Below are positions 1 to 9,100 of a stretch of 64,000 nt of DNA, piece after piece. The DNA comes from Roseiarcus fermentans (lineage in GTDB: Bacteria; Pseudomonadota; Alphaproteobacteria; Rhizobiales; Beijerinckiaceae). The number at the start of each line of letters is the position of its first letter. The first letter of the stretch is position 1. The stretch spans positions 1 through 64,000 of the forward strand of contig NZ_QNRK01000043.1 in NCBI RefSeq assembly GCF_003315135.1. The letters are read 5' to 3'. Under the pieces are notes generated by a model. It did no database searches, was not told the DNA's origin, and saw only the letters and a list, made by a program, of their open reading frames with translations. A program made the translations under genes and the position numbers.

Positions 1-75
1 AAAGTCGTGCAGCGCCGCATTGCCCGTGCGCGGGTCGTCCAGACCGTCCCAGCATTCGATAAAGCGATCCAACAC
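1..75 (-). CDS. ISAs1-family transposase, 5' end only (leaves the window)
   Basis: An open frame on the minus strand runs from a GTG at 75 (or TTG at 72) off the left edge. The 25 codons read VLDRFIECWDGLDDPRTGNA and then ALHDF. The phrase DDPRTGNA followed by a short HDF motif resembles the N-terminus of ISAs1-family transposases; this is a recognition from memory. A GGGAG Shine-Dalgarno-like stretch lies about 6 bases upstream of the TTG. Only the beginning of the gene is inside the window, so it is unknown whether the element is intact. The insertion sequence end should lie somewhere between 76 and about 250, but no terminal repeat could be identified. Confidence 0.5.
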   Translation of the reverse strand, partial: MLDRFIECWDGLDDPRTGNAALHDF

Positions 76-319
76 ATTCTCCCGAGCCGCGTATCATCCG
101 CCACCCGGTAGAATCCATCTCACTCAAAACGCAAAATCCGGCTCACAAGGGCCGCCGAATTCCAAGTGCGATTCCCCTGGCCGCCGCCCAATCAAGATTC
201 GCGCAATCGCCGAAGGGCATGGATCGTGGGCGACGACGATTCGCCCGCCCGACCGCTCACGCGCTCGCGTGGTCGAACGGCCGGCCCCGGCGGAGCCCCG
301 CCCAGGAGAGGAGGCTCGA

Positions 320-754
320 ATGCGCTTACTCAACGCCGCGCCGCGCTCACCGGCTCGCCTCGCGCCGGAGCGGGTCATCGCCGACGCGCTCATCGACGTG
401 GCGAGCGAACTCCGGCTCACGGACGCCGCTGAGCTGATCAACCTCATTCGCAACGACGAGGCCGCCAACCTCGCCGACCTCGTCAATTCGTCGACCGAGC
501 TGTTCTTCAAGGGCGGCACGCTGCGCTACGCGCTGTCGGCCAGCTACAGCGTCCCCTGGAACGCGCCCCCCGTGGTGTCGCTCGACATGGAGTTCCGCCA
601 TCAGCGGGTGTCGGCGTTCTTCCGCCTGACGATCGGCGAGAAGCGGACGCGGGTCGACATCGCCGACATCGTGTTCGACGAGCGCGCGCTCGACGAGCCG
701 GCGAAGGGGCGGCGCTTGACCGAGGCTTTCGCCAGCGCAAGGGTGCGGGCGTAG
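320..754 (+). CDS. conserved hypothetical protein (144 aa)
   Basis: This 144-residue protein is not recognised. The ATG at 320 is preceded by a purine-rich AGGAGAGGAGG ribosome binding site; the longer frame upstream is Arg/Pro-rich with no site and is not used. The sequence is soluble and mixed, with a helical N-terminal half rich in Ala, Asp and Leu (about residues 18-60) and a beta-rich second half (about 65-125). There is no signal peptide or membrane segment. It converges tail to tail with the ArsC-like gene, one base away. No function is proposed. Confidence 0.7.
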   Translation: MRLLNAAPRSPARLAPERVIADALIDVASELRLTDAAELINLIRNDEAANLADLVNSSTELFFKGGTLRYALSASYSVPWNAPPVVSLDMEFRHQRVSAFFRLTIGEKRTRVDIADIVFDERALDEPAKGRRLTEAFASARVRA

Positions 755-755
755 C

Positions 756-1199
756 TTACCGGGGACCGGCGGCAGCCGGGGCGACGCACGCCGCCGCCTC
801 GGCGGACAGTTCGCGCGGACAACCCTCCCCGACCGGCGCAGCCGCCGGCTGCAGGCCGATCCAGGCGTCGATCAGGTCGGCGTCGAATCCCGCCTCGCGC
901 CGCCCGTCGGCTTCGATCAGCGGGCGGCGGATCAGCAGCGGATCGGCGAGCATCAGCGCGAGCGCGCCGTCGGCGTCGAGGCTCTCCGGCTTGACCGCGC
1001 CGCTCTTCACCCGCGGCGAAGCGGCGTTGAACCACGCCGCGACCGGTCGGGCGCCGAAGAAGGCGCGCAGCGCCTCCGCGGTCCACGGCGTCGAGAGGAG
1101 GTCGCGCACGTCGAGCTCGTGACCCGAGCGGCTGAGCGCCGCCTTCTGCCGCGCATTCCCGCCGCAACCGGGCTTTTCGTAGAACACCACCTTCGCCAT
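756..1199 (-). CDS. nitrogenase-associated ArsC/Spx-like protein
   Basis: The 147-residue protein begins MAKVVFYEKPGCGGNARQKA, a thioredoxin-fold ArsC-like start with a lone Cys in PGCGGN. This start is typical of the nitrogenase-associated branch of the ArsC family (TIGR01616), whose members lie in nif regions; no biochemical role is established. The RxP-like segment expected of ArsC folds is present near residue 90 (LLIRRPLIEADGR). The C-terminal 30 residues are Ala/Pro-rich and probably disordered. It is the last gene of a minus-strand operon behind two TPR-like genes, with a 1-base gap to the preceding stop. Arsenate reduction is unlikely, since the family lacks the usual reductase context. 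Confidence 0.7.
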   Translation of the reverse strand: MAKVVFYEKPGCGGNARQKAALSRSGHELDVRDLLSTPWTAEALRAFFGARPVAAWFNAASPRVKSGAVKPESLDADGALALMLADPLLIRRPLIEADGRREAGFDADLIDAWIGLQPAAAPVGEGCPRELSAEAAACVAPAAAGPR

Positions 1200-1200
1200 C

Positions 1201-1677
1201 TCAGTCCTCCTCCGAAGGCGCGGGCTCGACGACGACCGCGAGCAGGCGGCGGGCGCCGAAGCGGTCGCGCGGATCGAGCTCGGCCACCTTGGCGATCGCC
1301 TCCGCCCCCTCCCCGGTCGCGCCGAGCCGCGCCTGGCAATATCCCCAGGCGAGCAGCGCCTGAAGATAGGTTCCGGGCGCTTCCTCGAGCGCGTCGAACG
1401 CGGCGTCGCCCGGCCGGACCGCGCGCCAGTCGGACGCGACGCCGAGGCGCCGGGCGAGAAGGGTCAGGAGACACGCGGCGTGCGGCAGGGCCTCGGCGAG
1501 CCGATGGTTGTAGAAATAGAACTTGTAGGCGGCGAGGCGCGCCGAAAAGTCGTCCGGTGCGGCGGCGAGCGCCGCCTTCACCGCCCGCTCGGCGGCGGCG
1601 GGTTCGGAGCGCGCGGCCTTCGCGCCGGCGAGCAGCGCCGCCACCCGCGCCTCGGCGACGTCGGGAAAGACGGCCAT
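1201..1677 (-). CDS. TPR-like protein in a nitrogenase-associated operon (158 aa)
   Basis: The ATG at 1677 overlaps the TGA of the preceding gene as ATGA, which sets the start and implies translational coupling. The protein is all-helical: repeated Ala-rich helices with TPR-like spacing occur around residues 25-55 (PDDFSARLAAYKFYFYNHRL) and 95-140 (YLQALLAWGYCQARLGATGE). This suggests two or three degenerate tetratricopeptide repeats. It sits between another TPR-like protein and the ArsC-like nitrogenase-associated protein, so a scaffolding or assembly role linked to nitrogen fixation is an inference from context only. No catalytic motif or export signal is visible. Confidence 0.65.
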   Translation of the reverse strand: MAVFPDVAEARVAALLAGAKAARSEPAAAERAVKAALAAAPDDFSARLAAYKFYFYNHRLAEALPHAACLLTLLARRLGVASDWRAVRPGDAAFDALEEAPGTYLQALLAWGYCQARLGATGEGAEAIAKVAELDPRDRFGARRLLAVVVEPAPSEED

Positions 1678-2159
1678 CACGCCACCGCCTTCAGGAGGTC
1701 GGCGACCACGCCGCCGCCGATGCCCTCGCTGACGCCGAGTTCGGCGAGCTTGTCGAGGCGCCGCGCGGTCTCGCGGCCTTCGCTGAGCCGCAGCCGGATG
1801 AAGGCCGAGGCCTTGAGCATGGTGAGGGCGAAGCGGGCGGGGACCGCCGCCGCCCTCGCCACGTCTTCGGCCGTCCAGCCAACCCAGTCGCCCGGCAGCC
1901 CAGCCTGCCGGGCCGCTTCCGCCAACCCGGCCTCGGCGATCGTCAGCGCCTCGTCGAGCCGGCCGCCATAGGCGTGGATCTTGGTGAGGCAGAAGTAGGC
2001 CGCGAGCGCGGACGGGTCGAGCGCGAGCGCCGCGCGGAAGGTCGCGTCGGCGGCCGCCCTGTCGTGTCGGGAAAGCGACACGCCCTGTTGCAGGAGATCG
2101 TTGACCGCGGGCGGCGTATCGCCGAAGTCGATGAGATCGCCCTCTTTGATGGTGCTCAT
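1677..2159 (-). CDS. TPR-like protein in a nitrogenase-associated operon (160 aa)
   Basis: The start is taken at the ATG at 2159, MSTIKEGDLIDFGDTPPAVN; an upstream in-frame ATG at 2219 would add a basic low-complexity tail and is less likely. Residues 30-90 form helical pairs typical of tetratricopeptide repeats (ATFRAALALDPSALAAYF, then LDEALTIAEAGLAEAAR). The C-terminal part is a helical bundle. The stop overlaps the next start by four bases (ATGA). With the following TPR-like and ArsC-like genes it forms a three-gene minus-strand operon. The function is unknown; protein binding is the expected role of such repeats. Confidence 0.65.
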   Translation of the reverse strand: MSTIKEGDLIDFGDTPPAVNDLLQQGVSLSRHDRAAADATFRAALALDPSALAAYFCLTKIHAYGGRLDEALTIAEAGLAEAARQAGLPGDWVGWTAEDVARAAAVPARFALTMLKASAFIRLRLSEGRETARRLDKLAELGVSEGIGGGVVADLLKAVA

Positions 2160-2329
2160 GGGGTCTTGCCGCCGCCGCGTTCGTCCTTGTCCGACGGCTC
2201 GATGCAGAATTCGCGCCAAGTCGGGCTGGGTCGGCCATTCGGCGATCCCGGGCGCGCGCGGCCCTCGGCGCCGCGCCTTCGCGGCCCGCCGCCATGTCTT
2301 CGCCCCAAGCCCGTGAGACAGGTTTGCTC

Positions 2330-2851
2330 ATGCTCAGGACCGTCCGACCCCTTTTCGCCAGAAAGTCGGGCGGCGCCCGCCGCGCCGTCGCCTCGATCGG
2401 AGCGCTGGTCGCGCTGGCGCTCGCAGCGTCCGCGGCGCTCGCCGATTCGGACTATCCGCCGGGCCTGTTCGAAAACTCGCCGGTCGTGCCGCACGGCTAC
2501 CAGCCTCCCGCGACTCCGCCGCCGGCGGCGCCGGGCAGCGCCGCGCCGTCCGCGCCCGCGGGCGTCGACGCGGGGCTCGCGCCGCCCGACGCCGGGGCGC
2601 CGCTGGACCCGTACGAGGCTCGCCTGCCGGCCCCGGGCCCTGTCCCGCCCGCGCCCCTCGGGGGCTATTCGCCGCCCGGAGCGTACCCGCCGCCCGGAGC
2701 GTACCCGCCGCCGGGGGCGTACGCGCCGCCGGCTGATGACGACGCCTATTGCGCCAGCATCGGCGCCCGGACCTTTCACAGTCTCGAGGAGGTGCGGCGG
2801 GCGCACGCGCGCTGCGATCGCGCCTATGCGGCGCCCGCGCCCGGGTATTAG
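2330..2851 (+). CDS. secreted proline-rich hypothetical protein
   Basis: The chosen start is the ATG at 2330 (MLRTVRPLFARKSGG), giving 173 residues; an ATG at 2294 is also in frame. A basic N-terminus is followed by a hydrophobic stretch (VASIGALVALALAASAALA, about residues 22-40) that ends in an Ala-x-Ala signal peptidase site. The mature protein is dominated by Pro, Ala and Gly, with three tandem copies of a PPGAY unit (about residues 113-131, near 2665-2722). A short conserved-looking tail follows with two Cys (DDAYCASIGARTFHSLEEVR and HARCDR), which could form a disulfide. It is probably periplasmic or surface-exposed. The function is unknown. Confidence 0.6.
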   Translation: MLRTVRPLFARKSGGARRAVASIGALVALALAASAALADSDYPPGLFENSPVVPHGYQPPATPPPAAPGSAAPSAPAGVDAGLAPPDAGAPLDPYEARLPAPGPVPPAPLGGYSPPGAYPPPGAYPPPGAYAPPADDDAYCASIGARTFHSLEEVRRAHARCDRAYAAPAPGY

Positions 2852-2932
2852 ACCCGCCGATGCGGCTTGCGGACCGGAGCACGGCGGCGGCGAGCGCCAG
2901 CGGATCGGGGCGCCCGCTCCGTCCCTCGCGCC

Positions 2933-3157
2933 TCAGGCCGCGAGTTTGCGGGCGTGGCGCAGCACGGAGACGACGCCGGTCAGGATGACGATGCGGCCGG
3001 ACTCGTCCTTGACCCGAATCTTGCAGCCGGCTTGGTCGTGACGGCGGGCGAGCCGCTCGACCACGGGCCAGGCGGCGCGCGGGTCGACGAGCCGCACGGA
3101 GCGCTCGGCCGAGACGACCGCGCCTTCCCACAGCACTTCGAAGTCGTAGAGGTGCAT
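2933..3157 (-). CDS. small conserved hypothetical protein (74 aa)
   Basis: This short gene starts at the ATG at 3157, with a GGAG-type site just upstream on the minus strand. The product begins MHLYDFEVLWEGAVVSAERS and ends with a basic tail (RHARKLAA). Its overall plan, a short beta-rich N-terminus, an Ala/Arg-rich helix in the middle (PRAAWPVVERLARRHD) and a final strand pair, resembles the small DUF6894-like proteins common in Hyphomicrobiales, but that match is weak. No catalytic residues are evident. It stands alone between the proline-rich gene and the Nfn-like gene. Confidence 0.55.
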   Translation of the reverse strand: MHLYDFEVLWEGAVVSAERSVRLVDPRAAWPVVERLARRHDQAGCKIRVKDESGRIVILTGVVSVLRHARKLAA

Positions 3158-3344
3158 CTGTCCCTCCGCGCCTGACGCGAACGCGCCGTCCTTCGAACGG
3201 CGCGTCGAGCGATTTCGCGGGCGGACCTATCCCCCACTTCGATTACGGGCGTGTGAAGCGGCGGGGGCGAAATTGCGACTTTCGCCCGAGCGCGGCCCCG
3301 CCCTCTCGTCCCTTACCCGCGATTTTCCGCGCGCGGGCGGTTCG

Positions 3345-6185
3345 CTACGCCAGTCCGTGCTTGGCCATGCTCGCCTTCTCCTGCTCCTTGAATTGCAGGA
3401 AGCGCGGCAGGAACTTGTCCCAGTCGATGATGTGCGAGTCGAGCTCGGGGCCGTCGATGCAGGCGTGCTTGCGCACCATCTTTCCGTCGATCGTTACCGG
3501 CACCATGCAGGCGCCGCACATGCCGGTGGCGTCGACCATGATGGCGTTGAGGCTCGCGACCGTCGGCACGCCGTAGGGTTTGGTGAGGTCGCTCACCGCC
3601 CGCATCATCAGCGGCGGGCCGATCGCGATCACTTCCGCCACCTTGCGGCCCTTGCCCTCGGCGTTCTCCTTGAGAAGCTCCTCGAGCGGCCCGGTGACGA
3701 AGCCCTTGACGCCGAAGGTGCCGTCGTTGGTGGCGTAGATCACCCGCAGCCGGTCGCCGAACTCTTTCTGCAATCCGTCGACCCGTTCGCCCGCCTCCGT
3801 CCAGAACAGGGCGCCCTTGGTGCGGAAGCCCGAGATCAGCGTCGCGTGGTTGCCGAGCTTCAGATGGCTTCGGAGGATCGGGTAGACCGGCGGCAGGCCG
3901 AGGCCGCCGGCGCAGAACACCACCGTCTGGTCGCCCTCGTAACGGTGCAGCTTGCTCGGCTGGCCGAGCGGGCCGGCGATGCCGGTGAAAGCCTCGCCGA
4001 CCTCCATCGCGTTGATGCCGATCGAACTCGCGCCGACCGCCTGGATGACGAGGTCGATCGTGCCCGCCTTCTCGTCCCAGTCGGCGAGCGTGAGGGGAAT
4101 GAGTTCGCCCCTAGGGGTCGGCAGCACGCGCACGAACTGCCCGGCGCGCGCGGACTTGGCGATCATCGGCGACCGGATCCGCATCTCGACGATGCCTTCG
4201 GCGAGATTGGCTTTCTTGAGGATGGTCTGCGGCGCCCCGGCGAGGTCGGTGTAGTGCGACGCCCTCTCGACCATGTCCTCGATTTCGGCTTTCGAGAATG
4301 GGATGTCGCCCACGATCTCGCGCGCCGCGGCCTGGCCGTCGCCGGCGGCGAGCACCGCGGTCGCGCCGCCGCGGGTCGCGTCGCCCCCGGAATAGACGCC
4401 ATCGAGCGAGGTCTTCTGCGACCCGCCGTCGACCGTGATCGTTCCCCACTTGGAGGTCTTCAGGTCCGGCTCGCTGTTCTTGATCAGCGGGTTCGAGTCG
4501 TTGCCGAGCGCCATGATGACGAGATCGACCGGAATGGTTTCGGTCTTCCCCGTGGCGACCGGCGCGCGCCGTTTCGAGGCGTCGGGCGGCCCCAGCTCCA
4601 TCACGTCCAGAACGGCGTGGCAGACGTGCGCCGACTTCTCGCTTTCGAACGCGCGCGGCGCGCGCAGCACCTTGAGCGCGATTCCCTCTTCGAGCGCGTG
4701 GTGCAGCTCCTCGACGCGGGCCGGCATCTCCGACTGCGTGCGCCGGTAGACGATGGTGACGATCCCGCCGAGGCGCTTGGCGGTGCGGGCCGCGTCCATC
4801 GCGGTGTTGCCGCCGCCGATGACGATGATGTTCTTGTCCTTCACCTCCGGCAGCGGCGTCTCGTAGTCGTCGCGCCGCGCCTGCATGAGGTTGACGCGGG
4901 TGAGGAACTCGTTGGCCGACATGACGCCGAGCAGATGCTCGCCCGGCACGTTCATGAAGCGCGGCAGGCCCGCGCCGGTGCCGACGAAAATCCGCCAGAA
5001 GCCGTTGTCCTTGAGGTCCTCGATCGTCGCCGTCTTGCCGACCACGAAATTGGTGACGAAGCGGCCGCCGAGCAGCCGGATCTTGCGCACCACGTCGTCG
5101 ATCAGGGTGTTGGGCAGCCGGAACTCCGGGATGCCGTAGCGCAACACGCCGCCGAGGTCGTGGAAGGCCTCGAATACGGTGACCGGGAACCCTTGCGACG
5201 ACAGGAGATAGGCGTTGATGAGGCCCGCGGGCCCGGAGCCGACCACCGCGATCGGCGGCTTCTCGGCCTTGGCCCAGGGGCTCGTCCAGTTCTTCCAGCG
5301 CTCGGCGTCGGCGTTGGGACGCACGATCTTCTCGCGCTCGGGCAGGAACCACTCGAGCTGGCCGATCTCGAGCGGCCGGCCGCTGAGCGTGCACACGCCC
5401 TGGCACTGCAGCTCCTGCGGGCAGACGCGGCCGGTGACGTCGGGCAACGGATTGAGCGATTCAATCAGCCCCAGCGCCTCGCGGAACCGGCCGGTGCCGA
5501 CCAGCTGCAGCATCTCGGGGATGTGGATCTTGACTGGGCAGCCGCCCTTCGGCTCGCGACCCGGCCTCGGCACGCCGAGTTCGCAGGCCTTGTCCTCGCA
5601 CTGCTTGTCGCGCAGCGTCTCCAGCCACACGAGAAGGTCGACCTCGCGCGCGCTGTAGCCGAGGTCCATGTAGCCGAGATAGCCCTTGTTCACGAGTTCG
5701 AAGTCGCGCGCCCGCTCCTCCGGCGAGCGGATGTAGGGCGGGATGCCGTTCTGTCCGGGCCAGCCTTGCGACAGGCCCTTGAACATCGGGTAGCGGTCGG
5801 AGAGATACCGGTCGATCGCGACGATGAACTTGCGCTTGAACTTGAGCGGCACGTTCCAGATGAAGCGCAGCAGCAGCGCGCTCATGTCGTCGTCGCGGGT
5901 CAGCAGGCGCCACAGCGTCCGGGTGAACTCGGGGCCGAGTTCGTCCTGCTTGAACTCCCAGACGATCGCCTGCATGCCGTCGTCGACGAACATCTGGCGA
6001 ACCGACTGGGGGTTGCTCAGCAGCCGCTTGCGCAGCAGTCCGAGCTGCTTCTGGAAGACGTCGAACGCTTCGGTGCGTTCGAGCTCCTCCACCTCGCTCT
6101 GGGTGGTCTCGAGGGCGTTCGCCGCCTGCCGGTAGCGGTCGAGATCGCGTTCGGCTTCGGCCGCCGTTCCCGTCTCAGCGCTCAT
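3345..6185 (-). CDS. fused Nfn-like NAD(P)H:ferredoxin oxidoreductase flavoprotein (GltD/NfnB-like plus NfnA-like)
   Basis: The 946-residue protein joins two enzyme halves. After a 180-residue helical extension come Cys-rich motifs (CEDKACELG, GGCPVK, CPQELQCQGVC, about residues 195-270) for iron-sulfur clusters. An FAD Rossmann fold follows (VVGSGPAGL, about 315), then an NAD(P)-binding fold (VIGGGNTAMDAA, about 457). This half matches glutamate synthase small subunit and NfnB/SudA. The C-terminal third (about 650-946) matches PyrK/NfnA/SudB flavoprotein subunits and holds a [2Fe-2S] motif (GMCGACMVPV, about 887). NfnAB exchanges electrons between ferredoxin, NADH and NADPH. The start overlaps the end of nifJ by 11 bases, so ferredoxin reduced by NifJ is the likely partner. 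Whether it bifurcates electrons is unproven. Confidence 0.85.
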   Translation of the reverse strand: MSAETGTAAEAERDLDRYRQAANALETTQSEVEELERTEAFDVFQKQLGLLRKRLLSNPQSVRQMFVDDGMQAIVWEFKQDELGPEFTRTLWRLLTRDDDMSALLLRFIWNVPLKFKRKFIVAIDRYLSDRYPMFKGLSQGWPGQNGIPPYIRSPEERARDFELVNKGYLGYMDLGYSAREVDLLVWLETLRDKQCEDKACELGVPRPGREPKGGCPVKIHIPEMLQLVGTGRFREALGLIESLNPLPDVTGRVCPQELQCQGVCTLSGRPLEIGQLEWFLPEREKIVRPNADAERWKNWTSPWAKAEKPPIAVVGSGPAGLINAYLLSSQGFPVTVFEAFHDLGGVLRYGIPEFRLPNTLIDDVVRKIRLLGGRFVTNFVVGKTATIEDLKDNGFWRIFVGTGAGLPRFMNVPGEHLLGVMSANEFLTRVNLMQARRDDYETPLPEVKDKNIIVIGGGNTAMDAARTAKRLGGIVTIVYRRTQSEMPARVEELHHALEEGIALKVLRAPRAFESEKSAHVCHAVLDVMELGPPDASKRRAPVATGKTETIPVDLVIMALGNDSNPLIKNSEPDLKTSKWGTITVDGGSQKTSLDGVYSGGDATRGGATAVLAAGDGQAAAREIVGDIPFSKAEIEDMVERASHYTDLAGAPQTILKKANLAEGIVEMRIRSPMIAKSARAGQFVRVLPTPRGELIPLTLADWDEKAGTIDLVIQAVGASSIGINAMEVGEAFTGIAGPLGQPSKLHRYEGDQTVVFCAGGLGLPPVYPILRSHLKLGNHATLISGFRTKGALFWTEAGERVDGLQKEFGDRLRVIYATNDGTFGVKGFVTGPLEELLKENAEGKGRKVAEVIAIGPPLMMRAVSDLTKPYGVPTVASLNAIMVDATGMCGACMVPVTIDGKMVRKHACIDGPELDSHIIDWDKFLPRFLQFKEQEKASMAKHGLA

Positions 6186-9100
6186 GGATGATCTCCGAAT
6201 CGCAGTTGGCGGCGACGCGGGCGATCTTCGCCTTGAGTTCCGGCGTGACCTTCACACGCGCCAGGGCGCCCGCAATCAGATGCCCGACTTCCTTGGACTC
6301 GCCGTCGACGACGATCCGGGTCTTTTCGAAAAGCTCCGGAATCTCCTGGTAGCAGGTCTTGCAGTTGGAGCACTTGGCGACGTCCTCCTCCGCATAGGAC
6401 AGCGGCGCCCCGTCGCCGTTGGCGGCGGCCGCAGCCGGCGCCGGCGCCGCGGCCGGCGCGCCGCCGATCAGCCGCGTCACCGGACCCGATGGCGCGGCCG
6501 GCGCGAAGGCCGCGAGCGGCGGCGCCTTGGACGAGGCGGCGAGCTCGGACATGGCGCGCGCAATCGAGTCGATCGAGGATTCGCGCGCTTCGGTCACTTC
6601 CTTCAGCTGCAGCTTCAGCGCTTCCAGCTCGATGTGATGATCGGAGTCGAGCTTCTGCACGTCGAGGCCGGCGAGCACCTGCAGGCTGCGCCAGTTGCGC
6701 CGCCGCTCGCGCACGAGATGGACGATGTCCGCCGACACCGCGACCTTGATCAGCTTCCGATTGTCGTCGGTCGACCAGACGAACGGCGTCTTGCCCTCCT
6801 GCTCGGCCGCGCTGAGGTTGATGTACTCGTGCACCGGCACGCCGGCCTTGTCGGCGGGCAGAACCTTGAACTGCTTGCGGAACCGCCCTTCGGTGAGGGC
6901 GAAGTCGGCCGGCGTGATCGGGATCTCGAGCAGCTTCGTCTGCCCGTCCTCGACGTACTCGATGGTGGTCGTCGCCCAGTCCTCGCCGATCTCGGGGTTG
7001 CCCTCGAGCGAGAAGCGGTCATGCAGGCTCGCGCCGCGGCGCGGATCGTGAACGAAGACCGGGTTGAAGCGGCTTTCGACCGCGAGCCGCGCGTGCCGGT
7101 TGGCCTGCGGATCGGCGATCCCCTGCTCGCCCTGGCACGGCGTATAGACGTCGAGCACGCCGGGCGAGTCGTTGTGGTTGAGGAACTCGACCACGTTCTT
7201 CAGGAAATGCGCCTGGAGCGCGGCGCAGCTCTGCACCACGAACACGTTGGGATGGAAGGCCGCCAGCAGCGCGAGCTCCTTGCGCTCGTCCTGCTTGCCG
7301 TGGTGGGCGGCGCCGTAGCGGCTCAGATCCGAGTCCTGGGCGGTGAGGCTCGCGGTCGAGGCCTGGCCGCCGGTGTTGGAATAGGCGCCGCTGTTGAGCA
7401 CGACGACCTTGATCGGCGTCGTGGTGCTGAGCACCCGCGACAGCGCGCCGAAGCCGATGTCGTAGGTCGCGCCGTCGCCGCCCATGCTGATCACGGTCGG
7501 CATCAGCGCCATCTCGTCGGCGGTGAAGTCGGCCCAGCTGAACGTCCGGAAGAAGCGGTCGTGCGTCTCCGGGTCGTAGTCGTCGCCGAGTTCGAGCTCG
7601 GCGATCCGAAGCGCCCGAATGTCCGTGCTCGCTTCGACCCCGAGGCCCTCGAACACGCCCTTGGCGACCGCCGGCGTGTCCTGGAACAGGCTGTTGACCC
7701 ACGGATCGTTGTAGGGGTTGAACGGGAAGGTCGAGGCGTAGACGCTGCTGCAGCCGGTCGCGTTGGCGATCACGGCGCTCGCCGGCCCGTGTCCGCGCGG
7801 CCCGCTCTCCAGGAAATAGAGGCGCTTTTCCAGCGTCGCGATCACGTCGCGGATGCGATCGCGCCGGTGCGGATCGCGTTCGCTGTCCTGGACCGCAGCG
7901 AGCTTGGCGTTGAGCTTGTCGATCAGGCCTTCCACCTCGCGCATGTGGCTCTTGCGCCGCGTGTCGTGGATGGCGTGGTTGGTGCTGGTGACGAGGCGGA
8001 TCGCGGTGACTTCGCCGCAACCGCGGCAGGCGCCGTGGCCGCCGGTGGTGGCGTAGTAGTTGTTGCGGTCGAGCATCAGGCGCTTGGTGTCGCCGTCGTC
8101 GGCGACCGCCCCCTCGGTGTACTTCGCGGGCGTGTTGGGCAAGCGGCTGAGGAAGTCGAACTGCGCCTGCAACTTGTCCAACAACGCCTCGTCCTGGTCG
8201 CGCGCGACCAGCGCGTGCGGCCCGCACACGTCGACGCATTCGAGACAGCCAGTGCATTTCCACGGATCGACCGTCGCCGAGAACAGGCCGCCGCTGCCGG
8301 GATGGGCCTTCTCCATCGCGTCGAAGAACGGACGCGTCCTGGCGACCGGGAAGGTCGTCAGCGCGTTGGCGAGGCGGGTCAGATGGCCGTGCGTGACCGG
8401 GCTGTCGACGTCGAGCGCCTCGGCCGCCTTGCGCACGATCTCGGCGAACGGCGGCGGGTTCTTGTCGTTGCGATAGACCTCGCGCACCGCGTCGGCGATC
8501 GGATAGACCTCGCGCCGCAGCGCCTCGCGCTGGCTCTCGGCGATGTCGAGCTGGCGGATCGCCGCCATCATGAGTTCGCGGATGTCGTGGACCGCGTTCG
8601 GGATCGCGGCGTCGGGGCAGACGAGCGCGCATTCCATGCAGCCGGTGCAGAGGTCGGGGATGAATTCCGGCACGGTCCGGCGGAACAGGCCCTTGTCCTT
8701 GAACGCCGCGCTGCCGGCCGGCAGGAACATGCCGACGCCCGGCATCACCGGCGCTTCGGCGATGGTTCCGTCGCGGAACGCCGAGGCCATTACGTCGTCG
8801 AAATACTCGGCGTCGAGGAAGCCCGAGGGCGCGGGCGACCGTCCGGCCCGGCACATCGACGCCGATATGGCGACCGTGCGGTCGCTCTTGTGGACGGGCG
8901 CCTTGTCGGCCTCGACGAATTCGGGCTGCGTGTAGTCGATCTGCCGCGTCGCCTTCAGGCCGTCGCGGATCACCGCCATGTTGCCCTCGACCACCGGGCC
9001 GCCCTTGGCGCCGAACTTCTTGGCGATCTGGCTGCGGATCTTGTTCAACACCGCCTCTTCCGTGGCGCCCTCGGTGACGCGGTCGAAGCTCCCGCACACC

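Noticed and set aside
2156-2308. A 50-codon frame whose stop overlaps the TPR gene start (ATGA)
   Set aside because: The overlap is suggestive, but the only start is a TTG without a ribosome site, and the residues are Gly/Arg-rich and resemble no family.
3273-6191. A 972-codon frame opposite the Nfn-like gene
   Set aside because: Same mirror effect: the minus-strand frame has all the motifs, and the plus-strand product has none.
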